DNA of 64,000 nt. It comes from Eurosta solidaginis. Taxonomy: Eukaryota; Arthropoda; Insecta; Diptera; Tephritidae. Made by a program: the position numbers and the translations under genes. The DNA lies in assembly GCF_040869045.1 (NCBI RefSeq), contig NC_090319.1, positions 346,436,302 to 346,500,301 of the forward strand, in the 5' to 3' direction. The notes beneath the pieces are model-generated. The model searched no databases. It saw only the letters and a program-made list of their open reading frames with translations, and had not been told where the DNA came from. Of this stretch, positions 19,624 to 30,405 are shown in pieces. Positions within the stretch are counted from its first letter, which is position 1. The number at the start of each line of letters is the position of its first letter.

Positions 19624-21168
19624 GAACGTCGTTTCGTCTATTTGATCCGCCAACATCTCACCCCTACTGTCCGCCCGCAAGTTTGAATGCCATAGGTCGT
19701 GATGGGCATTGAAATCGCCTAAGATAATGCTATTGTTGCCAGTGAGTAAGGCCTCGATATTAGGGCGGTATCCACCGGGGCAACAGGTGACAGGAGGGAT
19801 GTAGATGTTGATGATTTCTAGATTTGCATCGCCTGACCGGACAGATAGGCCTTGACGTTCTAAGACATTGTCCCTACGGTCGATGCCAGGATCAAATATA
19901 TGATATTGCACAGAGTGGTGTATAATAAACGCGAGGCCGCCTCCATTTCCGCTCCCGCGGTCTTTCCTGTGGACATTATAACCAGAGCAGGTCTGCAATG
20001 CAGATCTTGCTGTGAGTTTAGTCTCTTGAATCGCAGCAATGCGGATGTTGTGCCGCTTCATGAAATCGACTATCTCCGTAATCTTCCCAGTTAGTCCATT
20101 ACAGTTGAACTGCAGAATTCTGAAGTGCATGAGGGGTGACGCCGCCACTCTAAGGGTAAGTGACGGGTGACTACGCCTAGGTTGTGGAAGGCCAGGTCGC
20201 AATTGCTGTTGTGGCCTTGGGACTGGGCGCCCTTGGGCAAGCATTGGGGTACCCGGATGATTTGGGTTTGCGACCTGGCAACATGGCGCGATGAAACCCG
20301 TCGAGGGGTTGCCGTCGCGGAGACCAGAACATCTAGGAAAGTGGCACCACCCAAGGCAGGAGCTGCATTGAGCGGATGTCGCAAACCTATATATTCTGTG
20401 CTGGCAGACGGTGCAAACGGAGGCAGGGATTAAGAGTCTGTTTCCCTGACCTGCACGATTGCTGCCAGAAAAGAGGGGAGGAGAAGAAGACGGGGGCAGG
20501 GGCTGATGCTCAGCATTGCTACCAGCTCTACTACGAAGGTAGTAGTTATGAGTGGTATCAGCTGTTTCAGTTGTTGGCGCCGTGGGGCGCGAGCAGAAGC
20601 GGGTACTTGTTGTGGCTTGCTGAGCAGCGAAGCTGCTGGAAGGTAGTGGGGATACGCTTAGGCGTAGACTACGGGACGCCCTTGGGCGTGAGCAGCAAGG
20701 AGCCACAAAAGATTTATAAAAGTTGCGTGGACGTCGGGTTTTGGGATCAAGCCCAGAACAACCTGTCCGATGCAACCATCCCTTGCACGAGACACACTGA
20801 ACAGAGTATGACGGTCCTAAAAAGATTCTTTTCTGGCAAATGCAGCAAAACCATTTCTCAGGACCGGGGTCAGGAGACGGACCCGGATTGGGTTCGATAC
20901 CTTCCCGGAGTAAGAGAATATGTAGCAGTCCTGCTGCAAGGAGCTGCTGGGAGGATGACAATTTGTGGGAGGGACGAAACAAATTAAATGGGGTCACACT
21001 GAAATGACAGTCCTTGGTCGGGAAAAATCCCGAGTCGCTCCGGTACATAGAACCGACTGCCTTGGGAACGCCAAGAAAGAAGTCATCTTTGTTGGCACCA
21101 TTAAGAGGTGCGGCACGTAAGAACACAGCCGTATGAACAAAAATAAGCACGACACCAAAGACATTCAC
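19621..21168 (-). pseudogene. LINE N-terminus: 2A-like motif, two PHD-like zinc fingers, AP endonuclease
   Basis: 515-residue frame with an intact N-terminal part. Residues 1-20 are hydrophobic. Residues ~80-97 read LLHILLLREGIEPNPGP, a 2A-like ending (NPGP, with Gly where 2A normally has Asp). A Cys-rich finger at ~108-160 (FCCICQK... CVSCKGWLHRTGC ...CC) and a second at ~250-300 (VCTVCQHR ... CSSCLGWCHFPRC) resemble PHD/RING-like fingers. From ~350 an APE-type endonuclease starts: QFNCNGLTGK, IQETKL and IILGDFNAHHDLWHS. It ends at TGA. In related LINEs the fingers probably bind nucleic acid or chromatin; the 2A role would be to release the N-terminal peptide during translation (inference). 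Confidence 0.85.
20878..20901 (-). other. 2A-like (NPGP) translational recoding motif
   Basis: Codons for GIEPNPGP, preceded by a Leu-rich helix (LLAAGLLHILLLRE) as in 2A peptides. Established: the 2A consensus is D(V/I)ExNPG|P with ribosome skipping before the last Pro, and such peptides are known at the N-termini of some APE-type LINEs. The Asp-to-Gly change may weaken it. Confidence 0.6.
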
Positions 21169-21389
21169 TAAAAGGCGCCAGACTACTATGTCTGCGATTG
21201 TCCATTGAAACCCGCAACTCAGGAAAGCAACCTCCTCAGGGAGAGCGCGTCACTCTAGCTCAAGTTCAATGTGGTTACTGTAGTAGGTAAAACTCCTACT
21301 TATTCAGAACCAGCCCCGACGTACCCAATGTATGTCCTACATGACACCCACATGACGTCAATCATCCTTTGAATTGCAACGATTAGCCA

Positions 21390-21535
21390 ATGCCTCTAAC
21401 ATCCTTATCTCCTATATATAACTTCGTTGAAACTGCAAGTTTCCTCGGACTACAGTTAGAGGATATTGATGACAATTAGTGAGTGGTCACACCTTTTGGA
21501 TATGATGAAGCACTGCTACAACAACAAAAACGTTT
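21390..21535 (+). pseudogene. + strand fragment of the LINE 3' end
   Basis: Contains 'gccaatgcctctaacat' and 'gttgaaactgcaagtttcct', which encode the ASFLG end of the family, then 'ttagaggatattgatgac' before the stop, and it closes in 'ctacaacaacaaaaacg' (CAA tail). This is the extreme 3' end of the same LINE family as 17085-21175, in opposite orientation. Confidence 0.75.
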
Positions 21536-21539
21536 GAAG

Positions 21540-22390
21540 CACTAACACCAGGGATAGTCGTTACTTTGCGGATTTATATTAAATTTAAACTTTTCCTCAA
21601 ATGTTTGATCTCTGTACTAACGGCCTCTGCATAGCTCAATGCGGCATGCCAAGGTACTAGTTAGATAGATACTATTTTTGAAAATAAGACCAAGAATATT
21701 ATTTCGGAACTGGCAAGTTTTTTCGCTTTAGAGACGGCTAAAGTTCTTATCCTGTCCCCTGGAAGTATTTGCAACTGAATCTTGTAACTTTATGATGTCC
21801 TACGAAATGGCAATTGCCTCCCCCCCGAATACCTTTCGAACATATTCCTTATTAGCTCTGTTGCAGGTGGTTTTGAAATAGTCGCAGCCTTTGAGTAATG
21901 AAATTAAATTCATGTAGTTCAGACCAAGCGCTGTTAGTATAAGTGTGATTACCAACTGTACCACTCCGCATTCGATTAGCACCAGTCCGGTGGTAGTCGT
22001 TAAAGCTGTAGTGCGAAACTGAAATTTTGCGTGACTGTCTGCTACTTTTTCTGAAGGGTATGTACTTGATGAAAGCTGCAAGCATTCTACTGAATTAGCT
22101 GTGCTCCCACATATAAAGGAATGAAAGGTAACGAAAAGGCCGATTAGTTGGAAAAGTAGGGCGCATGCTTCGATGAATGTAAGGTGGATGTCTCTCAGGA
22201 GACAGGAAAGTCGTGAAACAAGCGCGCAGCTGAACAATTTCGAAGATTATGTGCAAATCCTGCGAGATGGGTCTCACACAGTTGCTCTGATTTCTATGTA
22301 GAGAAGACTTATTTAACCACTGCCGACAGTTTTCACTTGCCGATAGATGGGTCTCCTAAACACGGCTACTTATTCACAAATATATGAATA
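21540..22390. other. Anonymous, possibly old LINE RNase H region on the reverse strand
   Basis: A 145-residue reverse-strand frame (21800-22237) has no firm motif. Its composition is compatible with decayed LINE coding sequence but nothing can be assigned. Confidence 0.3.
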
Positions 22391-22397
22391 TCTATAT

Positions 22398-22984
22398 TGT
22401 CACGGATATTAGCATCCCTAAGCTATACCAACACTAAGGCGATGCTAAGCGATGTTCACGTCAATAATCAAATCATGTATACACATATATAAGGCAGCCG
22501 AGAGATGTCACACACAGATGCATTTACTTATACGCCTATGTGTGTGCGAGAGACTGTAAACTACAAACTCACATACATCTCAGAGACGCTGAAAAGTAGA
22601 AAATTGTAAACAAGTAGAAACTATATGAGAACTATAAACACTCGAAATAGTTGGTAAGTTCTAGAAATAGAAGAGCCTAGATGTATGCAGCGTAAACTAT
22701 AAAAGCGACACAAGCGAGTAAAATGTAATTCAGTTTGATTTGAGTTGTCAAGCAGTTTGATTAAGACGATATCTAGCAGTGTTATTTTGAATAGTAGAGT
22801 TTCATTGAGCTATCAATCAGTGTGGTTATTAAGCAAGCTATTCGTTGCACAGTTTGTTATTGTGAAGTACTTTAATAAAGGCCATTTTGCATTATTACAA
22901 ATTGGAGTTATTTATTCAACAGTTTAGTGATTCGAACTTAGTAGAGGATTGCAAATAAGAGGATTTGCAAGCAAATTCGTTACA
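22398..22984 (+). mobile_element. Solo LTR (Gypsy-like), with ATAT target duplication
   Basis: 587 bp, begins TGTCACGG and ends GTTACA (TG..CA ends), flanked by ATAT at 22394-22397 and 22985-22988. Internal signals fit an LTR in + orientation: TATAAAAG at 22698, an initiator TCAGTT with A at 22732, and a polyA signal AATAAA at 22874-22879. No internal retroviral genes remain, so it arose by LTR-LTR recombination. It is inserted in the 23-kb repeat cluster. Confidence 0.75.
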
Positions 22985-23860
22985 ATATATATAAAATTCA
23001 AATTATGTATGTAGGTATAGATCGGGTTGCGTCCTAAACGGATGCACCGATCACAACCAAATTTGCACAACCCACTTGAAACCTTCCAGGGATGGTCATA
23101 GGCTAAAACTAATTTCGATATATAAAAGGGGCGTGGCACCTGCTATACAAATGGAATCTTTGATACTGCATAACTACGAGGGTATTCATGCTAGAACATT
23201 GAAATTCAGTAAGGAGTTATATGAGGTCAAAACTTAACACCGCCAAGAAAATGTGCGGTGAGGGAGAAGGAGGCGTGGCACCTCCCATACAAATGGAATA
23301 TATAATACTGCATATCTCTGGATGTAGTAATGGTAGATAATGAAAATTGGTAAAGAGGCTATATGAAGTTAAGTCCTAACACCTCCAATAAAATGTGGAA
23401 TTGGGGAAAGGGTGCGTGGCACCTTCCCTGCAAATGGGATTTTTCAGAACTATGGCTGCCGTACAAACTTAGGTTATTTAACAGCTGAAGTTTGACTACA
23501 GGGTTGAGTTTGGCTGTTATTCCTTTTGTACGTTTAGAAATCTGCCGCCGTTTAAAATTTTTGTTAACTTCAGTCTATCTACATCATCTCTCTCTATATA
23601 TATAAAATACAAAATAATGTATGTTTGTACGTAGGTATAAATCGGGAATCACCCACTAGAAACCTTCCAAGGATGGTCATAAACTAAACATAACTTCAAT
23701 ATTAAAAAGGGCGTGGCCATACAAATGGAATATTTCTACTTCATATCTCTGGATTTAGTAATGGTAGCATAATGAAAATTAGTAAGGAGCTATATGACGT
23801 TAAACCCTAATAGCACCATTAATATATCCCTTTCAGTCCTGACGCTAGAGGAGGGGGAAT
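22985..23860. repeat. Cluster of short direct repeats with 'ggcgtggcac' boxes
   Basis: Three ~140-150 base units at 23120-23430 each hold 'gcgtggcacct', 'tacaaatgga' and 'atatgaggtcaaaact' type blocks. A second, truncated array starts at 23595 with 'tatataaaatacaaaataatg', echoing 22985-23030. No coding potential. It resembles the body of a non-autonomous rolling-circle element, but the class is not established. Confidence 0.5.
23431..23540 (+). repeat. Left copy of a ~105-bp direct repeat flanking the piggyBac relic
   Basis: 'aatgggatttttcagaact' then 'atggctgccgta' and 'tggctgttattcctt' occur here and again, with ~10% differences, at 25712-25815. The two lie in the same orientation, 2.28 kb apart. 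Confidence 0.75.
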
Positions 23861-24029
23861 TTTTTTCTCATTTCTGGCATACATAACATTTGGGAGATAT
23901 GAAAACATATTCCGTTTAAATATTTTAGAATTTTTATGTCCTTAGTGCTTTTTTAAGGACTCGCTCAATTGATGCATCTCGGTCTCAATTCATAAAAATA
24001 AAACGTTTCCACATATAATGCTATCATTA

Positions 24030-25275
24030 GTTAATTTTTTTATTTCTTTGTATGGTACAGCTTGAAACAATTATTTTTTTTGCTGTAACATAAAAATACA
24101 TCGCATTTACTGCATTGAGTGAGTGTACGCGACATACAACCCTTGCGACGACACGTGCGGGCGGACTTAAGATCGGCTTCTTCTTGCCAGTGGTTTGAGC
24201 CATCCAACCGTTTGTCATCGCATGGCTGGTCAGATGGGCGATATCGGTTTGAAGGTGGACCAGCAGTTTCTTGGTCTGATTCCGACACAGGACTCGATTC
24301 TTCGTTTTTAGCCGATTGATTTGCTACCAAAGCCTTAGCGAGCGCAAGACGAAAGCTGAGCAAATCGTGTATGTCCTTTTGTGGTTTTCCAGCAACTCGG
24401 AAAGCATTTCGATATTCCATCCACGCATTACAACACACCAAGTCGATAAAATGAATAATTACTTTTAGGGACCACCTTTTGGTTTTAAAAAACGTTCTAT
24501 AAACCTCCATTTCTTGGTCGCAAATGTCAACACCACCCATAGACTGGATGTTCTGTGCAACAATATTTTGGCGTGCAACCAGAATAAATTTTTTTTTTCT
24601 TTTTTACACCAACGCCGAACGTCATTTACTGGGCTGCATCCGAATGCGGTGGAGGCCAAAGTAACGGATTTTGAGTCCTTCTTTGCACTAACACAATTTT
24701 ATCACCGGGTCTACAAAATTCTTCCATTTCTCCTCTTTTCATGTTCCTGTCGTTGGAAAAATTTACGTATTTTATTCGATTTCTCATTATCGTGCCAGTT
24801 GCACAAATTTATTTTTCTAAAAGTTTATCCAGTAATGGCAGTGTGGTAAAATACTTATCGAAAAATACTTTTGATCCCTTTTGTTAGTGTTTCCGCCAGT
24901 CGTAGTACGAATGCAGGGCCAATACCAAGGTTTTCATCGGGTAAAGGTGTTGTTTTGCCTTGGTAAATCTCGAAATCGAGAACTAGGCCTTCAGCCGTGG
25001 TTAGAACCTCATTATTTAATCCAACCCCTCTTGGCTTATTGGGTAAACTTTGGCAAACTGGACAGCGACCAATGAAGGGAATCATCTGCTCATCGGCTAA
25101 TTCAGGCTGCTCCGCATCCACGTTCTCACGAGTGTCTTCTTCTTCCTCGCTTTCACTATCAGTGCTCTCACACGGTTAGTAATTCGGATCTCTGATATCA
25201 TCATCATCACTAAATTCAGCATCCGAATCTTCTAATAAGGCTAAAATATCATCAGCTGTAAGTACTCCTAAAGAA
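24030..25275 (-). pseudogene. piggyBac-type transposase relic
   Basis: Reverse strand, from N- to C-terminus: an acidic start (LTADDILALLEDSDAEFSDD) that hits a TAA after DPNY, then EQMIPFIGR, LPNKPRGVG and FEIYQGKTTPLP (piggyBac domain core), a decayed segment with ATGTIMRNRIK, MKRGEMEEF and STAFGCSPVNDVRRW, then MGGVDICDQ and AWMEYRNAFRV, and finally the C-terminal cysteine-rich domain (CRRKGC, CSKCDVFLCY). Established: piggyBac is a cut-and-paste transposase with a DDD core and C-terminal zinc-binding domain. Here the section between the acidic start and EQMIPF (normally ~200+ residues, including a catalytic Asp) is missing, and there are several frameshifts, so it is dead. Confidence 0.85.
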
Positions 25276-25711
25276 ATTGAAAACAAGAATTTTAAGTGAC
25301 TTGCGTCCCAATACGCACAATTGACGCACCAAACAAACATTCGCACTAAAATGTGAATATTTTGCAAACATCTAACTAATAATCTTTAAGATTGGTTTTT
25401 TCGCAGCAATAAAATTTCCAATGCACTTCTTTTTCACTAATATTATTTTTGAAATCGAAAATATCACTTACTCCTTCCACTAATTTTGTTGAAACCGAAA
25501 AGTAGGCAAATAAATTTGCGTAAATTAAAAAAAAACCGTATACCAAATAACGGCGTATTGCGAGAAGAAACATTAGAAATAATCAGTATAATCGATACCA
25601 TGATTTTTTTCTTCATATGTGAAAAATGTATCGAAATATCGGCTTTGAAACTTACCCCCACAATTGATGCACCACGGTCTGAAAGGGATATGGAATTGAA
25701 AAAAACAAGGC

Positions 25712-25838
25712 AAATGGGATTTTTCAGAACTATGGCTGCCGTAAAAACTTTAGTTATTTCAACACGTAAAGTTTGATTGCAGAGTTGGGTTTGGCCGTTA
25801 TTCCTTTAGTATTCTTTTGGGGTTTGTTACCTTTAGGG
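25712..25838 (+). repeat. Right copy of the ~105-bp direct repeat
   Basis: Same sequence as 23431-23540, directly upstream of the Helitron helicase relic. The pair could mark a duplicated segment around the piggyBac insertion, or two copies of one Helitron region. Confidence 0.75.
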
Positions 25839-25839
25839 T

Positions 25840-26890
25840 TGGTATTTTTGGATACGCCTGGAGGAACCGGAAAAAACATGTCTGCTAAATTTGATATTAA
25901 TTGATGTAAGAGCTAAACAGAGAAATTATTATGGCAGTTGCTTCCTCAGATACCGCGGAAACACTTTGTGTGGTGGACGTACTGCTCACTCCGCATTTAA
26001 TTTACCACTGTCCGCAAACATCTGATAGGCCGATGTGCAACATAAGCAGACTGTCAGGCCAAAGTGAGTGTGTGGGATGTGTGCACCATGACTCATAAAC
26101 AGTCGCTGCAAGTTTTAGACCGAACCCTTAAGGATTTGAGGTTTAATGATCTTCATAAGGGTGGTGCTTTCCTCTTACTTGCTGGAACAGCCGCAGATGA
26201 ATTAAATGCGTGCTTTTTCGTCCGTCGACGTACAAAAATTTACTCTCTAATATGAGAGCGCATTTTGGCGGAAACACTTCAGCAGCAGCTTTTGCTAAAC
26301 AACTGCATGAAATTGATTATGGCAAAATTCCTACTTCTTTACTATTAGATTTGATTTATTTTCCTGCAAGTTTTTGCGAAATTATGACATCACCTGAAGC
26401 TTTAATAGCTAATGTCTTTTTTTTCCAAATATTGAATCTATCTTTACAAACTATAAATAGCTCCGAGAATGGGCATTTTTGGCATCTTAAAATGAGGATG
26501 TTAATATCACTAGAACCGAGAAAACTTATCACTCTATTAACACAGTCGTGGAAGAAACCCAAGCTGTGCATATCCGGTCGAGTTTCTTAAATCTTTTGAG
26601 CCATCATGAATTGCTCCTTATAGCCTGATCCTTAAAAAAGGGCCCAAAATATCTATTATACATATATATTGTTCGTTATTTGGATTCTCCGCGGTTATGT
26701 AGTGGGACAAGGCTTTTCATATCAAAACTTTTACGAATGTCATTGAAGCAATTCATTTTATCGGAAAATTTCGAAAACAAAAAAGTTTAAAACCAAGGAT
26801 TCCATTTATACCGATAGATATGCGTTTTCAATTTTAAATGCCTCAAATTTCCTATCACTATCAATAAAGCTCTAGGACGGTCATTAGCTG
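25840..26890 (+). pseudogene. Helitron Pif1-type helicase relic
   Basis: Motifs appear in the order of the Helitron helicase domain across several frames: Walker A FLDTPGGTGKN at ~25843 (the usual Thr is Asn); MAVASSDTAETL at ~25930 (family AVASSGIAATLL); GRTAHSAFNLPLS (~25975); CTMTHKQSLQVLDRTLKDLR (~26085); GGAFLLLAG, with the following DFRQ..P motif deleted; ADELNAC; NMRAHFGGN and FAKQLHEIDYGKIP; YFPASFC; and, near 26790-26880, PRIPFIPIDMRF and PITINKALGRS. Established: Helitron RepHel proteins carry this Pif1-like helicase. The Rep (HUH) domain was not found. Stops, frameshifts and the internal deletion make it non-functional. Confidence 0.85.
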
Positions 26891-27269
26891 GGATTCCAGG
26901 GATTGATAAGGGCAATACAAACCTTTAGAGCCTGGAGCTCTGCAACCCAATTGTCAACCTAACCTATGCGAGGGGAGTCCTGTTACAAATATGAAGGTAT
27001 CATACAACAACAGTCATTAGCTGTAGCAGAAGTCAATCTTAGCAACTAATTTTTCACCCATGGCCAATTACGTGTAGCCTGCAAATTTTTATAGAAACGT
27101 GGGTTAAAACCCACGGGCATAAGCTAGTTGGTACATACAACAGCTTGGAATTGAGTGCAAAAGTTTGAAAACGCCAAATAAGTGACCCTTTAAAAACTGA
27201 TTTGAAGATAAGTCCCATATCTGTTTTGTTTTTATAAACCAACAAACAAAATATTTAAGTCTTAAGCCC
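26891..27269. other. Anonymous, with a small CAA-SINE-like fragment
   Basis: 'caacccaattgtcaaccta' at ~26941 resembles the middle of the CAA-tailed repeat. The rest is not recognised. Confidence 0.35.
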
Positions 27270-27610
27270 CCATTACTGATACTTAGCATAGACTTGACTT
27301 GGCGTAAACTTGGCAACTTAGCCACGATTATACTCCACTTGGCGCATAAAATCTGGCATCATAATCAGCGTTGAAATTTATTTTTAAATAAATGTCAATT
27401 TGTATGACAAAATGTCAAAATGAAATGGAAACAAACAAATGGCATCTCAAAATGTAAACGTCACTTAGAACTTACATAGAAAATCAAAATTCAACAGACT
27501 TCTAAATCAAGTTAATTTTTGAGTAATCAGTAACATGCAATGTTCATTTAACAGAACTGTAAGTGACAGTTCGCAAGCCAAGTCAAGTCTATGCTAAGTA
27601 TCAGTAATGG
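27270..27610. mobile_element. MITE with 34-bp perfect terminal inverted repeats
   Basis: Bases 27270-27303 are the exact reverse complement of 27577-27610 (start CCATTACTGATACTTAGC). The 341-bp unit has no coding capacity. Flanking 'cttaagcccc' (left) and 'ctttagcccc' (right) may be an aged 9-10-bp target duplication, a length expected of Mutator-like elements; the superfamily is inferred. Confidence 0.75.
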
Positions 27611-29129
27611 AGCCTTTAGCCCCTTGTGGAACCTAAGAAGTATAATGGATGAGTAAAAAAGAGATATTTACAAGAGAGCTACTTAAGAGAAAGCACATTG
27701 TTCGAATCATTTAACTCTGAATTACTCTGAATGAGAGTACATTTTTGTTTATTGTTTTCTTCGTTTTGTGTACCATGATGCCGGCATGTTTATACGGTTT
27801 ATTGTGGGTTGAACTTTAAAGGTGACCAGATGACATAATTTTAAAAGTGTTGTGGCACATAAGGAAAAAGCAAAGAGCAATACTGTTGGCTGGAATGGCT
27901 TGCAGGGTCTTACGGATTGCGAAATGGAAATCCTAGATCTGATATGTAGTCCTAATAACGGTGGAATTGTGTGTATATTTTTAACAAAATATGGTGACTG
28001 TGGAGATAAAGCTTTTCCGTATGAAATTCTTCCTGATAAGAAGTAACAAAACAGATAATCCGATTCTTTAGTAATACAATAATCAAATTATTACAATTAC
28101 CCACCTATTTATGTACAACAAACATATGTATGTATACGCATAATAGATTTTCCTTGCATGTGCAGTTAGCTAACCGATTAAGTACAACATACTTACATAC
28201 ATATATCCAGTCCAACCGGCTGTGCGGCCAAACTCTCAAACAGGTTTCACCTTGATATGGAGTCATATATACTCATATACATACATATGTACATGTATAT
28301 AGATATGAACATTCAATATATGTATATCAACAGCTCCCAACATCAACGTGCGACAACTCGAAAATTCCTGTTTCGCCAAAATCGCTCTCCAATAATTTGG
28401 GTGACTGTTCCAACAAACATACCATGTATCAAACGTATGCATGTGCATATGTTACATCGTAGAGCATCTACTGCGGATTCCATTCAGTTCGAAGATTTGG
28501 ATGCTGGAGTTCAAGTGTTCGTGGCTACCGGTTCGCTACCCACTCGCTTTCACCCCGAACTCCTGAGGATATCAACTCTTTTAACAATTTGCCAGTTGAT
28601 TCTTTGATTTCTTGTGGGTGTATGTATTGGTATGGAGCATGCTGTTGCTTGAGTAAGCGTTTCTTTTCTGATAGGATTGTTGCTGTGTACGGTGTTCGCG
28701 CACATTTATTCATTTATTTATGTTTTTATTTCCATTTTTTTCCTATATTATCTGTTAGTTCTGTTCTGGTTGCAAATGCTGTTCGAAATTGTAGCTCATA
28801 AATTATTATGCTTATAGCTGGATTCAGAGTATTTGAGGTTACTCTTTAGTTGCTCTTAGATTTAACTCAGAGAAAGAGTCGTTCATAGATACGCTTAATG
28901 CACATCCCTGCCGGAATAGTTTCGCAAACACTTGGAATGGCTCTTTAAATGTCTCAAAATATTCTTGTAGATCTTTGCTAATCCATTGTTAGGGAATAAA
29001 CTTCTTTGAATAGTCCAAGAAGCTTGAGTAAAGGGAACGGAACCCAAGCAAATTATCTTACAGAATAGTTGCCTTCGGCGTACTTCTACTGCCTCACAGC
29101 ACATGCAAAGCTCTCACTCTCCAGGTTTT
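27611..29129. other. Anonymous intergenic sequence
   Basis: Includes ORFs at 27852-28046 (64 residues, has MAHKEKAKSN and a Cys/Gly-rich end) and 28257-28607 without family motifs, plus a small (ATAC)-rich patch at 28270-28330. I do not call genes here. Confidence 0.4.
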
Positions 29130-29345
29130 TCTTTTCCAGGTTGCATTGAACTACAGCCGGGTCTCAATTTGGCTGCAAATAGATCGTCAAATAGACACTG
29201 TTTTTGGTAACCGAAATCCTACCGACGTCCCATGCGGCTGAACGGCGTCAATGGAATACCCTAAAGCTCTTCGACACTTAGTCGGGCGCTATGGAGTTCG
29301 GTTAAGCCATCCCGCCATCGCCAGGATGCCTGCCGAAGTGAAAGT
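29130..29345. repeat. Dispersed repeat fragment, related to 790-1010
   Basis: Shares 'cattgaactacagccgg', 'tggctgcaaatagatcgtc', 'aataggc/gacac' and 'ggagttcg..taagcc' order with 790-1010. Flanked on the right by three imperfect copies of 'aacaagtta(t/a)agt' (29385-29425). Confidence 0.5.
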
Positions 29346-29861
29346 AAGCTGGTAGTAATAACAGATGAAAAAGTTACGTTCTAACAAGTTATAGTCTAAC
29401 AAGTTAAAGTTAAACAAGTTAAAGTCGAAATTTTCCATTAATTTCATATTATGTCCAGAAATTTAGACTACCGGCTGCGAGAAGGTGATATTTTCACGTA
29501 GGTTCTGGAGATCAAAAAATAATATTTTGTATTGATATTATGCAGTAAATTTACCTAAAATGGATAATTAGGAAGCTACTGAAAATCTTGGACACTGCTG
29601 ATTAGGAAGTTTTTTAATTTTATTTATTTTATTTTATTTGCCTTTTTTATTTTGCTACATACATATATAGACCGGTTTCATGAAGGTTAAAATACGACTA
29701 AGATTTTAGGTGTTATTTGAATAAAATCACAAAATAAAAAATCCGATATTTCCAACTTAGTACAAAAAAGTTCGAAGAGCCAACTAAGCCGATGAAGGGT
29801 TTGAATATTAGGCTCGAATTTTTAAACGTGTCGAAATAATTTTCGAACGGCAGCTATAAGG

Positions 29862-30405
29862 CTGATGCATATTCACTGCGAAGCTTTTCGTACTACAAAT
29901 ACGCTCGGAGTATTTGCCAAACTACTACGGAGGGGCCACCCCGCGAAGATAATATTATTTTATTAAATTCAAAAAAATTTTTTCGAAAAATATTTATTTT
30001 ACCTTTTCCGGGACTTGAATCCGGGTTGTTGTTGTTGTTGTAGCGATAAAGAAACTCCCAGAGGATTTTGAGGAGTGTTATCGATGTTGATGCTCTTTTG
30101 CCGGATATAGATCTGGTACGTTCAAACACAAACACCATTAAGATACAAGCCCGACCGTCTGCGGAACGATTTAATATGACCACATTGAACTTCTAGGCCA
30201 ACCCCCTAATTCTATGAGGGACTTGTGAACTCGAGAACCTCGGCTGTTAAAAAACAGGATTGGCCACGAGTAGGTGAGGTTGAACCCAGGTCCTTTGGTG
30301 TGGTAGACGGAGCACGGTATCATAACATCACGGAACGTAAATACTCCGATTGTATTTCGGACATGAAAAGCTGCTGCCTTCTAGAATCCTTTTGGAGCCG
30401 ACATA
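29862..30405 (-). mobile_element. Decayed SINE (-) split by a CAA-tailed SINE-like insertion
   Basis: Bases 29862-30025 match the body of the tRNA-derived SINE in reverse and stop inside the B-box region ('ggacttgaatccggg'). Bases 30026-30285 are a CAA-tailed repeat (-) starting TTGTTGTTGTTGTAGCG. The SINE head then continues at ~30288-30340 ('gaacccaggtc', 'ggtgtggtag', 'cacgg'). A further patch at 30340-30405 reads like a + strand SINE body. This is a three-layer nest. Confidence 0.65.

Larger units (their letters stand above)
17085..21175 (-). mobile_element. CR1/Jockey-like LINE, nearly full length
   Basis: About 4.1 kb, transcribed right to left, with a single continuous coding scheme of ~1350 residues: PHD-like zinc fingers, endonuclease, reverse transcriptase and a C-terminal cysteine/histidine knuckle, then a short 3' UTR ending in a (CAA)n tail (seen on + as TTGTTGTTGTTGTAGC at 17069-17086). 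Only two lesions are visible: an in-frame TGA at 19621-19623 and a one-base deletion in an A-run near 18405. This is a recently dead or allelically broken copy. A gag-type separate first ORF is not seen. Confidence 0.85.

Noticed and set aside
20376..20987. 203-residue forward open frame
   Set aside because: Antisense of the LINE zinc-finger region; no independent motif.
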